Below are positions 33,337-42,987 of a DNA stretch of 64,000 nucleotides, piece after piece. The stretch is taken from the NCBI GenBank assembly GCA_030442055.1, contig JAUJEB010000005.1, positions 310,001-374,000 on the forward strand, read 5' to 3'. A program made the translations under genes and the position numbers. Numbering within the stretch: the first letter of the stretch is position 1; each line of letters starts with the position of its first letter. The notes beneath the pieces are model-generated. The model was given only the letters and a program-made list of their open reading frames with translations. It was not told the origin of the DNA and did not search any database. The DNA comes from Agaribacillus aureus. GTDB lineage: Bacteria; Bacteroidota; Bacteroidia; Cytophagales; Cyclobacteriaceae.

Positions 33337-34221
33337 ATGGAAATCAGACATCTTAAGTATTTTAAAACACTGGCCGAAGAGTTGCACTTCGGGAGAGCCT
33401 CGGAAAGGTTATTCATTGCCCAGCCACCTTTGAGCCGGCAAATTATGCAACTGGAGGAAAGTCTGGGAGTAAAGTTGTTTCACCGAAATAAAAGAAATGT
33501 ACAGCTGACAGAACCCGGGAAATATCTCCTGAAAGAGGTAGATCATTTATTGAACCGGCTACAACATATTCGGGAGGGTGTAAAACTGGTGAATCGTGGT
33601 CTGGCCGGACAAATTACCATTGGATATGTGGGAGCTACGATGCACAGCATCCTTCCCGACGTATTACTCAAAATGAAAAATGTCTATGCCCAGGTAAATA
33701 CGGTTTTGCTGGAGCTGAGCAATGAGGACCAAATAACAGGGGTTCGCTCCGGCAGGATCGATGTTGGACTTGTAAGGACACCCATGCAGGCTAAAGGTGT
33801 CGTTATCAAAGAGATTCTAAGAGAAAAATTTTGTTTGGTTTTGCCCAAAAATTTTAGGCTGAAAACGGGTGATAACGGTGTGCTTGAGGCATTAGCCAAT
33901 GAATCATTCATTGCCTTTGCCAGAGAATGTGGGCCCGGCCTTGTGGACAGCCCCATTAAAATCTGTAACCAGGCAGGATTTTCGCCAAAGGTGGTGCATG
34001 AGACGACGCAGATCAATTCCATTTTAAGACTAGTGGAGATCGGGTTGGGTTATGCAATTGTGCCTTCCAGTGTAAAAAGAGGCTATGAGCTGAAGCTACA
34101 ATTCATTGAACTGGAGCAGTTCGAAGAAACTGCGACCCTGTCCCTGATATATCATAAGGACAATCAAAAACCGGCTGTGTTGAATTTTATTTCATTGATT
34201 GAAAACAGGTTTAAGGATTGA
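33337..34221 (+). CDS. LysR family transcriptional regulator
   Basis: A 294-residue LysR-type regulator. Residues 1-60 hold the winged HTH (LHFGRASERLFIAQPPLSRQIMQLEESLGVKLF); 90-290 is a periplasmic-binding-protein-like effector domain (GQITIGYVGATMHSILPDVL, VDVGLVRTP). It is divergent from the decarboxylase gene; the AT-rich gap contains imperfect inverted repeats around ATTGATCATTGAT just before this gene, the usual location of LysR binding sites. Likely autoregulator and activator of the decarboxylase (inference). Confidence 0.93.
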   Translation: MEIRHLKYFKTLAEELHFGRASERLFIAQPPLSRQIMQLEESLGVKLFHRNKRNVQLTEPGKYLLKEVDHLLNRLQHIREGVKLVNRGLAGQITIGYVGATMHSILPDVLLKMKNVYAQVNTVLLELSNEDQITGVRSGRIDVGLVRTPMQAKGVVIKEILREKFCLVLPKNFRLKTGDNGVLEALANESFIAFARECGPGLVDSPIKICNQAGFSPKVVHETTQINSILRLVEIGLGYAIVPSSVKRGYELKLQFIELEQFEETATLSLIYHKDNQKPAVLNFISLIENRFKD

Positions 34222-34316
34222 TGCGTGGTTTTCAATACTGATAAGTACGTGTAGAAAAGTCTACCTCCCTAGATTAGTCCGGTTTCATTTGATGTCACAT
34301 TCATGTTAGGCCATGG

Positions 34317-35327
34317 TTATTGTAAGACGTTTTCTATTTTTTCTTTAAAATCATTTGGTTCGTCAATATGAAATCCGATCACCTTAAATTTCTTTTTGAT
34401 TCCATAAAGCCCGGTCAGGGTATTTTCGCGCTTTAATTTGATAATTACGTTGTGACCTTCAAGTTCACCAAGAGGAGACAATCTTTTTGTCAATTTGTCT
34501 TTTTCAAGATCTTTTTTTGATAGCGTTACCGTATCAATTTCCGAATAGTGAATTTCGGCTTCATTCATGATACCATATCTCAATGTCAGGCTTTTGTTAT
34601 TCAAGGAGATCGGCCTTCTGGCAAGGGATTTAGCAAAACCTAAAAATTGTACGGCTGTATAAGCACTTAAGATTGAGAGTATCCAGGCGACATTTATACT
34701 CCATCTTTCAATTAGCATATGAAGAACAAAGGTTTCTATAACGATCATAAAAATAATTGCCCCCATTAAAGCGGGCGTTCCGCTGTTTTTATGATATGAA
34801 AATTCATTTTTATTGAGTTCTCTTGTTTTCCAGTCAACAAAACCGTAATAAAATACTGCGACCTCTGTCGCAAATGGCAATACAAGTTTTTTTGGAAGGA
34901 TTTCATAGCAAGTGTCTTTTAAAGCTATAAAAAAGTCAGGGGTTGAACTTTTTAAGGTCTTATATTTCCTTATAGCGCTGCCTACCTTTATAGCCACGAA
35001 TGTCAATACCGAAACCTCGATCACAGGCAAACCCCAGGTTTTGAACAGCGTCAAATAGATTTGACTTTCTTGCGGCAAGAAGTAAGTTCCAATAATGAGT
35101 CCAATCACCATTACCGGGATTACCGTAGTTTTTGGAATTTCAGTCTTGCGTATTAGCAGGAAGTAAACGAGTGGAACGACTATTAATAAGTCTATTGAGA
35201 TTCCAAGACTCAACGCATCGTTTGCATTCAGCAAAGTTGACTTCATTAAAAGAATTAAAATTCCGAAAAGGCAAAATGGAATTCCAAAAGTTATGAAGTG
35301 GCGATTGACTTCTATTATTCTATTCAT
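34317..35327 (-). CDS. Hypothetical polytopic membrane protein
   Basis: A 336-residue protein with about seven hydrophobic segments (FITFGIPFCLFGILILLM, LGISIDLLIVVPLVYFLLI, VIPVMVIGLIIGTYFLP, ALMGAIIFMIVIETFVLHMLI, WILSILSAYTAVQFLGF) and a cytosolic C-terminal part of about 100 residues resembling a small beta-fold (NKSLTLRYGIMNEAEIHYSEIDTVTLSKK). The latter resembles PH-type domains of bacterial membrane proteins. Start: MNRIIEV is preferred over MYGIKANKM. No family named. Alone. Confidence 0.65.
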   Translation of the reverse strand: MNRIIEVNRHFITFGIPFCLFGILILLMKSTLLNANDALSLGISIDLLIVVPLVYFLLIRKTEIPKTTVIPVMVIGLIIGTYFLPQESQIYLTLFKTWGLPVIEVSVLTFVAIKVGSAIRKYKTLKSSTPDFFIALKDTCYEILPKKLVLPFATEVAVFYYGFVDWKTRELNKNEFSYHKNSGTPALMGAIIFMIVIETFVLHMLIERWSINVAWILSILSAYTAVQFLGFAKSLARRPISLNNKSLTLRYGIMNEAEIHYSEIDTVTLSKKDLEKDKLTKRLSPLGELEGHNVIIKLKRENTLTGLYGIKKKFKVIGFHIDEPNDFKEKIENVLQ

Positions 35328-35519
35328 TTTGTTCGCTTTAATGCCATACAACGGTCTTGATCAAGTGAGGGTGATTTCACTCGCCATAAAAATAGGGATT
35401 TATTGTTGGTGTTTGCCTCAATGTAGGCACTTTTAGCTTTTTCTATCTAATAAGGTACGATTATTGTCGGATAAATAGAGTCACCATTTTTTGATAGTTG
35501 ACCTATAAACACCGCCGCA

Positions 35520-36551
35520 ATGATGCAAAAAGCCTTACTCCTGAAGCTGCTATTTGTTGTAACAATTACTCCTTCATTCAGCCAGGTCAAAATCAGGGGA
35601 AACGTTATAGATCAGGTTAACGGGAAGCCTGTTTCATTTGTAAACATTGGAATATTAAATTCTGGTGTGGGAACCATTTCTAACGATGACGGAAGTTTTG
35701 TTGTTCGCATTCCCACGGCTCATTTAAAAGATACGCTAATATTTTCAGCCTTGGGTTATAAGAGAAGGGCTATTCCCATTTCTGCTATTTCGAGGAACGA
35801 AAGCATTACCATATCGCTGCAGGAAAAAATAATCTACCTGAAACCCGTTGTCGTTTCAATAAAAAAAGAAAAAGAGGTCGACTTCAAGTTGGGTAACAGA
35901 CATCACTATGGCCGGATAATATATGCGGACTCTGTAGCTGCGGGAAGTGCAATTGCCTTGTTAATCGAAAATAAACACCCGAGTTACTATCCCGATCTGA
36001 CTTATCCTGTTTTTGTTGAAAAAGCGCTTTTGAAAATACACAAGAACACAGTTGGAGAATTTAAAGTACGGGTGAGGCTTCTTGAGGTTGATAGTGCAAA
36101 CAGCAACTTGCCAGGTGAAGATATACTGCATGAAAGTGTGGTGGTGACATCAAAAATAAAAAAGGGTTGGCTGACATTTGACCTCTCTTCTTATAACCTG
36201 AAAATCGCACAACCAGGCTTCTACCTAATGTTCGAATGGATCATGGAAGACAAAGACAGGCTAGCCTTAATGGACCAATATGTTCAATTTAAAAAACAAA
36301 ATCCCGACAAGGTTTCGGTAGATACATCGCTGGTAAATGGCGAAAAAATACTTGTCAATAGCTATCATGGATTTACAGCAGGGACATTATTTGCGGCGTC
36401 CTATGCGCAGTATTATCTTGACAGATTTACATGCTATTACAGGCTTAACAGTTTTGGAGAATGGAAGATTGCTCCCGCTATCCTCACTGCCAGGATCCAG
36501 TTACGTAATCAGCCGGTATTCACACCGGCTCCATCAAGTAAGAGCAAGTAG
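35520..36551 (+). CDS. CarboxypepD_reg-like domain outer-membrane-associated protein
   Basis: A 343-residue secreted protein. A signal peptide (1-21, cleaved near PSFSQ) precedes a carboxypeptidase-regulatory-like beta-sandwich (residues 22-105: VKIRGNVIDQVNGKPVSFVNIGIL, GTISNDDGSFVVRIP, DTLIFSALGYKR). The remaining 230 residues are beta-rich with no membrane helix; TonB plug and barrel are absent, so it is not a SusC-type receptor. Similar stand-alone proteins occur widely in Bacteroidota; role unknown. Confidence 0.75.
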   Translation: MMQKALLLKLLFVVTITPSFSQVKIRGNVIDQVNGKPVSFVNIGILNSGVGTISNDDGSFVVRIPTAHLKDTLIFSALGYKRRAIPISAISRNESITISLQEKIIYLKPVVVSIKKEKEVDFKLGNRHHYGRIIYADSVAAGSAIALLIENKHPSYYPDLTYPVFVEKALLKIHKNTVGEFKVRVRLLEVDSANSNLPGEDILHESVVVTSKIKKGWLTFDLSSYNLKIAQPGFYLMFEWIMEDKDRLALMDQYVQFKKQNPDKVSVDTSLVNGEKILVNSYHGFTAGTLFAASYAQYYLDRFTCYYRLNSFGEWKIAPAILTARIQLRNQPVFTPAPSSKSK

Positions 36552-36650
36552 GATAAGCAACAGTTCAATTAATTATTTGCTTTTACAGTGATAAATTAAC
36601 CGTCCCGATGATATGTCGCCTGCTTTTATGGGTTGTAAATCAAGCACATG

Positions 36651-38063
36651 CTATGCCCCAGATTCCATCGCTTCCAAATATTCACGACCAAAATCAGTAC
36701 GTAACTCTATCCACATAGGAAGGTGATCTGACATTTTGTATGTTCTCCATGTCTTATAGCTTGTTTGACTTTTCAGGCCATTGCCAACTTCCGATCGATA
36801 AGTCGCTTCATCTGAAAGCGTAAAAATGTGTTCAAAGAAATCAAAAATGTTGGCGGCCAATACATCTAATTTGGCGTATCCGGTTTGTCTTGGTGGTTTC
36901 CAAAATGCTATCTGATCATAGGCCTTATCACGTGCTACGTTTGATCCGGGTATAGATTTCAATTCTTTGGGAATCACAAAACCACTCGATTCCAAAGCTT
37001 CCATGGTCGGATGCCCCTCGCCCACAATATTAAAATCTCCCAATACGCCAAGAAACGAGTTATCATCCATACTAAATTCGCCCTTTGCTTTTTTGGCCAA
37101 TGCGGCGGTTAATTGCTCAATTTCACTTCTGCGCTGTTCGAGCTTGTTTTCGTCACTGGCATCGCCGTAGTAAATGTGAACGGTGCATAGATTGAGTTTA
37201 AGCCATCCGGATTGAAAAGATAACAAATATGGCGTTCGAGCAAACTGTCTCAATGAATCATCAAAAGTATCTTGCGGGAAACGAAGCGCATATTCATCTC
37301 CGAAAATGACGCGCGAGATATCCACACTTGCCTTGCCTCTCCCAGGACTTGTGACAACCGTATTTTTTTTCAATACAACGCTCGATCCTTCCGGCAAGTC
37401 AAGCGTGGTATGCTCAGGTAATTCAATTTCAAGGTCTGAAGCCAGCTTTTTCCCTCCACCTCTGACGCTCTTAAGTCGTGCATCATAAACGCCGGAAAGA
37501 TTTGGGGCATCGTCGGGTATTCTAATGGAAATATTATTTTGTAAGTTAATTCTTTCGCCAAAAGCTGCCCGTATTTTACCACCTTCCTGAAGGGTTAATT
37601 CACCGGCAATATTTGTAAATCGAACATATCTTTGATTATATAAAAATATCATGCGTTCGCCGTTTCCAGCCCTACCATCTGTCACATCGGTGGCTACATA
37701 ATCCCAATCGGGGCCAAGTATTCGTTTTAGATTCAGGAATTCGGTCAAATCTGCTCTGACCTCCTGAAGCGCTACCAGGTCAAAATGTGAAATGATTTCC
37801 GCGATGTAATAGATGGACTCAAAGTCGCGTCCTTCAAATTTACTGCCGCCGAACTCACGTAAATTCCAGGTGGCAACCCTGACGGACTTTCTAACATCTG
37901 TTTCGGATCCGGACGCTGAAAAATGATTGATCAATGCCGATCTAAGCTTTAGCAAGTTAGCAGAAACCCTTTGCTTTTTAAGCCGAAGGACGGCATTATC
38001 AGTATCTTTTATTTTAAGCGATACATAAAATGGCATATCGATGGGTCTTACATTAGCTGTCAA
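36651..38063 (-). CDS. Endonuclease/exonuclease/phosphatase family protein with insertion
   Basis: A 470-residue EEP-fold protein. Catalytic motifs are in order: WNLREFGG (N67), LVALQEVR (E101), TVHIYYG (H296), GDFN (342-345) and SDHLP near the C-terminus, matching the DNase I/exonuclease III-like phosphodiesterases. Between the second and third motifs lies an extra segment, roughly residues 155-268, with strand-like repeats (LEIELPEHTTLDLPEGSSVVLKK) unlike the usual fold, explaining the length of 470 against about 300-370. No signal peptide is seen. Function unknown; a nuclease or phosphatase. Confidence 0.82.
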   Translation of the reverse strand: MTANVRPIDMPFYVSLKIKDTDNAVLRLKKQRVSANLLKLRSALINHFSASGSETDVRKSVRVATWNLREFGGSKFEGRDFESIYYIAEIISHFDLVALQEVRADLTEFLNLKRILGPDWDYVATDVTDGRAGNGERMIFLYNQRYVRFTNIAGELTLQEGGKIRAAFGERINLQNNISIRIPDDAPNLSGVYDARLKSVRGGGKKLASDLEIELPEHTTLDLPEGSSVVLKKNTVVTSPGRGKASVDISRVIFGDEYALRFPQDTFDDSLRQFARTPYLLSFQSGWLKLNLCTVHIYYGDASDENKLEQRRSEIEQLTAALAKKAKGEFSMDDNSFLGVLGDFNIVGEGHPTMEALESSGFVIPKELKSIPGSNVARDKAYDQIAFWKPPRQTGYAKLDVLAANIFDFFEHIFTLSDEATYRSEVGNGLKSQTSYKTWRTYKMSDHLPMWIELRTDFGREYLEAMESGA

Positions 38064-38242
38064 TACTTTTGGTACCGACTAAAAGTAAGCTGATTGTTCA
38101 TTAGGAATCAATACCCAACCTTTGGCATTTTTATCTGATAATTTTGAATGACCTCATCGGCTAAGCGAATAATGCCCACTCGGAAGCTTAGCCTGGAAAT
38201 TGGCGTCTGTTCGTGGAATTTATAAGCTCTAAACGCTACAAA

Positions 38243-38611
38243 TTATTTCTTAAATTCCCCAAAGTGCCATAATACACCGGAAGGATCATGCATAAAGAAT
38301 TCCCTTCCCCAGTCGTACACTTTGATATCGGTGAGTCTGACATGCTCGTATTTTTCAGGCAGTTGCTTTCCTTTGATTTCGGCCTCGCACTTTTCAACGT
38401 CGTCCACTTCCAGGAAGACCATGGAATTGTCGATCCAATCCTTTACGTAGTAATCTTGTAAATAAAATCCCAGATGCTCATTTACCTTGAAGAGACACAT
38501 AGTGTTTCCAACTTCGATTTCCTCAAAGCCAATGTCGCGATAAAATTCCCTGGATTCGTGAAAGTCTTTAGCGCCAATAAAAGTTCGAATGGATTTGGAT
38601 TGGTAGTTCAT
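38243..38611 (-). CDS. VOC family protein
   Basis: A 122-residue single-domain glyoxalase-fold protein. RTFIGAKDFHESREFYRDIGFEE and DDVEKCEAEI are module segments; WGREFFMHDPSGVLWHFGEF ends the second module with the conserved DPxG turn. This group is often annotated bleomycin resistance protein or lactoylglutathione lyase-like, but no specific substrate can be given. It lies 114 bp after an alcohol dehydrogenase gene on the same strand. Confidence 0.82.
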   Translation of the reverse strand: MNYQSKSIRTFIGAKDFHESREFYRDIGFEEIEVGNTMCLFKVNEHLGFYLQDYYVKDWIDNSMVFLEVDDVEKCEAEIKGKQLPEKYEHVRLTDIKVYDWGREFFMHDPSGVLWHFGEFKK

Positions 38612-38724
38612 GTTAAATAATTTTTATAACACTTTGGTGTTTGGTTTTGCCAAGGAGAAATTTAGCAATTAATTCACACACCTCCTCATCGTGTTTCAAT
38701 CTTTTCAATCCACCTTCCGTGTTT

Positions 38725-39738
38725 CTAAAACAGGATCACAGTCTTGCCAATGGTCTTCCCTGATTCCTGCATTTGATGTGCTTTTTTGAGGTTCTCAGCG
38801 GTGAAGCCTTCCAGGGTGGTTGTCAGGGTGGTTTTTAAGGAACCATCCTCTAACAAATCGGCTATGTTATTCAGGATATGGTGCTGTTTGTCCATGTCAT
38901 CAGTGGTGAACATGGATCGGGTGTACATCAGCTCCCAGGAAAAGGAGACACTCTTACTTTTGAGTAGTACAAGGTTCAACGGGTCACTGCTGCCGGTAAT
39001 CGATACGATGTGACCCTGTGGCTTGATGATTTCCGCGATGGTTTCCCAGTATCCATTGATATCTACAAAGTCCAGGATATAATCCACCTCGCCATGACCT
39101 ATTTTATCCAGTTCCGCTTTCAGATCACGGTGGTTGACGACATAGTCGGCGCCCAATTGTTTGCACCAGTCTTTCGTTTCGGGACGTGAAGCGGTGGCGA
39201 TTACCGTGAGGCCGGCCACTTTTTTCGCAATTTGTATGGCAATAGAGCCAACACCGCCGGCACCGGCCAGGATCAATACGGTTTTTCCTTTATCCGTTTT
39301 AGGATTTACTTTTATTCTGTCAAAAAGTGATTCCCAGGCGGTCAGTCCTGTCAATGGGATAGCCGCCGCTTCGGCTTTGGTCAGGTTTTCGGGCTTTCTG
39401 CCTACGATGCGTTCATCTATAAGTTGATATTCTGCGTTACTGCCGCTGCGGGTGATATCTCCCGCGTAATACACCTGGTCGCCGACTTTGAATCTTGAAG
39501 TTTTATCCCCCACTGCCTCAACAGTACCTACAGCGTCCCAGCCAATGATTTTAGGAGTGTCCAGTATAGTATCCTTCGCGGCACTTTGCCGGATTTTAAA
39601 ATCGACCGGATTTACAGAAATAGCGGCTATCTTAACCAATAAATCATATCCGGCTGGCGACGGTATTTCTGTTTCAAATTCGATGAAACTTTCTTTTTCT
39701 GTGATGGGAAGTGATTGTTTGAACCCTATGGCTTTCAT
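38725..39738 (-). CDS. Zinc-type alcohol dehydrogenase-like (MDR) oxidoreductase
   Basis: A 337-residue MDR-superfamily reductase of the YhdH/quinone reductase kind. The N-domain has VNPVDFKIRQ and GWDAVGTVEAVG; the Rossmann segment has VLILAGAGGVGSIAIQIAKK. Catalytic-zinc cysteine/histidine residues are absent, so it is predicted to be an NADPH-dependent alkene or quinone reductase. This is the second gene of its type in the window (the other at 2817); the sequences differ enough that neither is a recent copy. Separate unit with a VOC protein downstream. Confidence 0.88.
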   Translation of the reverse strand: MKAIGFKQSLPITEKESFIEFETEIPSPAGYDLLVKIAAISVNPVDFKIRQSAAKDTILDTPKIIGWDAVGTVEAVGDKTSRFKVGDQVYYAGDITRSGSNAEYQLIDERIVGRKPENLTKAEAAAIPLTGLTAWESLFDRIKVNPKTDKGKTVLILAGAGGVGSIAIQIAKKVAGLTVIATASRPETKDWCKQLGADYVVNHRDLKAELDKIGHGEVDYILDFVDINGYWETIAEIIKPQGHIVSITGSSDPLNLVLLKSKSVSFSWELMYTRSMFTTDDMDKQHHILNNIADLLEDGSLKTTLTTTLEGFTAENLKKAHQMQESGKTIGKTVILF

Positions 39739-39950
39739 TATCCTGAATTTAAGTTTTTTACCTAATTGATTTTCAGGTAAAATTAGGGGTTCTTTGAAAG
39801 ACAGCCAAGTACGAAGATTGGCATTACGTGTATAAAAAAAGGTTTTGAAGCCAATGTTCTTTTTTAGAGGGATGTATTTTCTTGATTAATTGCAGAGAGG
39901 AAGAAGGTAGAGATAAGTAAACATTCCGAACAAACATATACCTTTCCGTC

Positions 39951-42860
39951 CTACGGCCTGGAATCCCTGACTTTTACATCTATGTAGAACTGATGCGTAT
40001 TTACCTTAAAATCATCTTTACTCACGTTGCCAAGCACTAGTTTTTGCCACCTGTTGTCAGGATATAAAAATGCCGGTTCACCGCCGGAGATCGCATATTT
40101 AACCGGCATGGTAAAACCTTCAACATCTGCTATCCACCGATAATGCAGGTGGGTTTTTCCCGCTGTATTTTCAAAGGCTAATTCCAGCACCGGGATATTT
40201 GTAGTTCGCAAATATTGATAGAAGAAATTAGTGTAGTCTGCCCCGGTTTTTTGATTGATGTATCGGACAATCTGTTCTGTGTTAACCGTTTTGTATTTAA
40301 ACGTTGTTTGTATGCCTTTTAAAATAGCAAACCAAAGCCTGTCATTGTTGATGACATGACGTAGTGTATTAAGCATAAGAGCTCCCTTATAATACATATC
40401 GCCGATGTCGTAATGAATGTGGTTTACGTCGAATTTTCCAATAACGGGGGCCTTGTTTTTTACCAGTTTTTTCATCCAGTTAAGATAAACCTGGGCGTCG
40501 GCATAACTGTAATGATCTTCCACGAATAGCGCCTCGGCGTAGGTAGCAAAGGCTTCATGGATCCATAATTCGGCATTGTCAGTACAGCTGATGCTATTGC
40601 CCCACCACTCGTGCGCCGCCTCGTGTAGGACAATTTGAAAATCAACTACACCATTAGCAAAATCAGGTGCTGATGTGTCATCATTGATTTCATCGGATCG
40701 TGTAAAGTACTCGTAGCCCAACGCCACACAACTTTGGTGTTCCATGGCGTGTGGTGTCTCCACCAATTTAAATCCATCGCGCGGAAAAGGATAGGCACCA
40801 AAATATTTTTCATAAGTCTTCAACATCGGTTTTACCATGCCAAGTTTTTGCCTGGCCGTTTCAAGGTTGTAATGCATGACGTGATAGTCCAGGTCTAATG
40901 TATCAATACCATTCGTATACCTATCTTTGATATGCGCATATTTGCCTGCGTTGAGTGTGAGGTTATAATTATTAATTGGGTAGGAAACAAACCAGTCAAA
41001 GCGTGTTCTGTCTCCGTCAATGGCTGTTTTGCGTCGAAGCCTTCCGTTTGCTATCACCGAAAGATGGGAAGGGACTGTCACACTGATCGCAGCGCTGTCA
41101 GGTTCGTCTGAAAGGTGATCTTTGTTAGGCCACCATCCACTAGCGCCGTATCCCTGGCAAATGGCCTGTAACCAGGGGTCCCGGTTTTTATCTGCTACCC
41201 AAAGAAAAGCAGCGTACATGGGAATTTTCGGATCAAAATCTACCGGGTGACCGGAGAAATAAACTTTGATGTCGACCACTGATTCTTTCTGTAGGGTTTT
41301 GGGAAAATCAATGTAAACAGCATTAAATTCCCTGTTAAAATTCAACGATTTTCCAAGATAAATAACACTATCAACCGCCATCTCCGAATAAAGATCTATT
41401 TGTATTTTGTCAGTTGGATCTACCACTTTGAATCGGACGAGGCTGCTTCCTTTAATAATCTCTTCGTCCGGCACTACCTCAACGTCCAGATGGTAGAACC
41501 CAACATCGAAGCAGGTGCGTAGCGGAGTCAACGCCCCTTGTAAAGTATCAAGGCGCGTAAACTTATAAACCTGTTTTTCTTGTTTGGTGCTGTCACTCTT
41601 GTTGAGAAATACCTCATTAGATAATGTGCCTTTGCGCCGGTCAAAAGTCTGCCAAAAAGATTCATCGTATTGATTGGCCATATGTTTTTCCTTAACCCAC
41701 CAAGCCTCATTGAGATTCCAAAAGTCTACCGTATCCGGGATGGTTACATTGCTTTTAACAGAATCGGTGTTGTAATGAAGGTTAACGTTCACCGGTACCC
41801 TGTCCATTTTCCTTTTTTTGCTGGAGATAAGAAATCGTTTGCTGGAATTAACCTCCTTAAAATACCACTTAGCTCCAATCAGCTGGAAATTAATGGATTC
41901 CTTCCACTCCCCTCTTTCATAATTAACTTTGTATAGCTTGGAAGCAAGTATATAGCTAATTTGCGCCTTCAGCTTTTTTAGTAATTTGGGAGTCGATACA
42001 AAATCTACTTTTACAAAGGCTTTGGTTGCCTCATCTAGAAAAATGTAGCCATTCCAATGAATATAACTTTTGTTTTTCTTTGGTGCCACCCTGATCTTGT
42101 ACGTCCTGCGACCGTTTATTAATACCATTGTCTCAAGATCAAAATGGTAACCTGCGGTAAACTTCTTAAAGGCATTTTTTTCCGAGCAAAATTCTTTCAC
42201 GATATCCCGGTATCCCAAATGATAAATGCTCTTTTCCCAGGGGAGCATTGTATGAAGCTTCCAGTCTTTGATTTCATTTGGTTTGATCCTAACCGCTCGC
42301 AATTGTATGGAGTCGCTTTGCGCTTTACTGTCCTCCCGGTAGGCATGATAGGGGAATTTAAAAATATCAATAAATGCCTCCGTATACCTGATATTTTTAT
42401 CATCCAAAAGTGCTGACATTTTGTAATACCCGGAAAGCGTGTGCATCGTGGTGTCATAATTTTCCGGAATTCTCCGGAATGCCTCCCTTAGCAAATCTAT
42501 GGGGTCTTCCGGCTTTATCACTACCTCTCGCAATTGTACAACATCCTGTTGGAGTCGAATTTCAATTTTTGACCGATCTAAACTGCCGAGAGAGAGCTTC
42601 ACCGGCTTATAGCCAAGACAGGATACATGGATCATTCCGGCCCGGTATTGTTCAGGAAAATCCAGCTTAAAATAGCCATACAGGTCCGATATAGCACCGA
42701 TACCGGTGCTTTCAATAACCAGGTGGGCGAATGGGATACTTTCCCTGGTATGATGATCAACTATTTTTCCGGTCAACCGAACGGTTTGACCCTGAGCGCT
42801 TAAAAAGCTAAGAGACCATAATGTGAAAAGAAGAAGTTTTGAGGAGTGATGTTTGTTCAT
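39951..42860 (-). CDS. M1 family metallopeptidase with N-terminal carboxypeptidase-regulatory domain
   Basis: A 969-residue secreted enzyme. A signal peptide (cleaved after SAQGQ) leads to a CarboxypepD_reg-like domain (VRLTGKIVDHHTRESIPFAHLVIES, LDLPEQYRAGMIHVSCLGYKP-type end), a roughly 250-residue beta-rich linker, then an M1 aminopeptidase with zinc motif HEAAH (H746) followed by WWGN and the downstream Glu in WIHEAFATYAE. The exopeptidase signature GxMEN is replaced by AMEHQSC. Plausible role: outer-membrane or periplasmic peptidase. An ATG five codons earlier exists; MNKHHSSKLLLF gives a cleaner signal. It lies 128 bp after the AraC gene. Confidence 0.86.
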   Translation of the reverse strand: MNKHHSSKLLLFTLWSLSFLSAQGQTVRLTGKIVDHHTRESIPFAHLVIESTGIGAISDLYGYFKLDFPEQYRAGMIHVSCLGYKPVKLSLGSLDRSKIEIRLQQDVVQLREVVIKPEDPIDLLREAFRRIPENYDTTMHTLSGYYKMSALLDDKNIRYTEAFIDIFKFPYHAYREDSKAQSDSIQLRAVRIKPNEIKDWKLHTMLPWEKSIYHLGYRDIVKEFCSEKNAFKKFTAGYHFDLETMVLINGRRTYKIRVAPKKNKSYIHWNGYIFLDEATKAFVKVDFVSTPKLLKKLKAQISYILASKLYKVNYERGEWKESINFQLIGAKWYFKEVNSSKRFLISSKKRKMDRVPVNVNLHYNTDSVKSNVTIPDTVDFWNLNEAWWVKEKHMANQYDESFWQTFDRRKGTLSNEVFLNKSDSTKQEKQVYKFTRLDTLQGALTPLRTCFDVGFYHLDVEVVPDEEIIKGSSLVRFKVVDPTDKIQIDLYSEMAVDSVIYLGKSLNFNREFNAVYIDFPKTLQKESVVDIKVYFSGHPVDFDPKIPMYAAFLWVADKNRDPWLQAICQGYGASGWWPNKDHLSDEPDSAAISVTVPSHLSVIANGRLRRKTAIDGDRTRFDWFVSYPINNYNLTLNAGKYAHIKDRYTNGIDTLDLDYHVMHYNLETARQKLGMVKPMLKTYEKYFGAYPFPRDGFKLVETPHAMEHQSCVALGYEYFTRSDEINDDTSAPDFANGVVDFQIVLHEAAHEWWGNSISCTDNAELWIHEAFATYAEALFVEDHYSYADAQVYLNWMKKLVKNKAPVIGKFDVNHIHYDIGDMYYKGALMLNTLRHVINNDRLWFAILKGIQTTFKYKTVNTEQIVRYINQKTGADYTNFFYQYLRTTNIPVLELAFENTAGKTHLHYRWIADVEGFTMPVKYAISGGEPAFLYPDNRWQKLVLGNVSKDDFKVNTHQFYIDVKVRDSRP

Positions 42861-42964
42861 AATGCTATCATTCATGTCAAATGATGACAGAACAGGTATA
42901 ATAGCTGATGGCCTGTCCGTCGCTAATTCAACACAAAAATGTTTAGCAGGGTCCTCAAAATCTC

Positions 42965-42982
42965 CTCAAATCCGGATTTGAG
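42965..42982. terminator. Perfect 18-bp palindrome after the AraC gene
   Basis: CTCAAATCCGGATTTGAG reads the same on both strands and lies 5 bp after the end of the AraC gene (minus strand). It could form a hairpin ending transcription or serve as an operator for the peptidase gene that starts 105 bp further on. Confidence 0.4.
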
Positions 42983-42987
42983 AAATC

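Noticed and set aside
31793-34221. Decarboxylase plus LysR as part of a siderophore or amine biosynthetic cluster
   Set aside because: No other siderophore or amine synthesis genes flank it.
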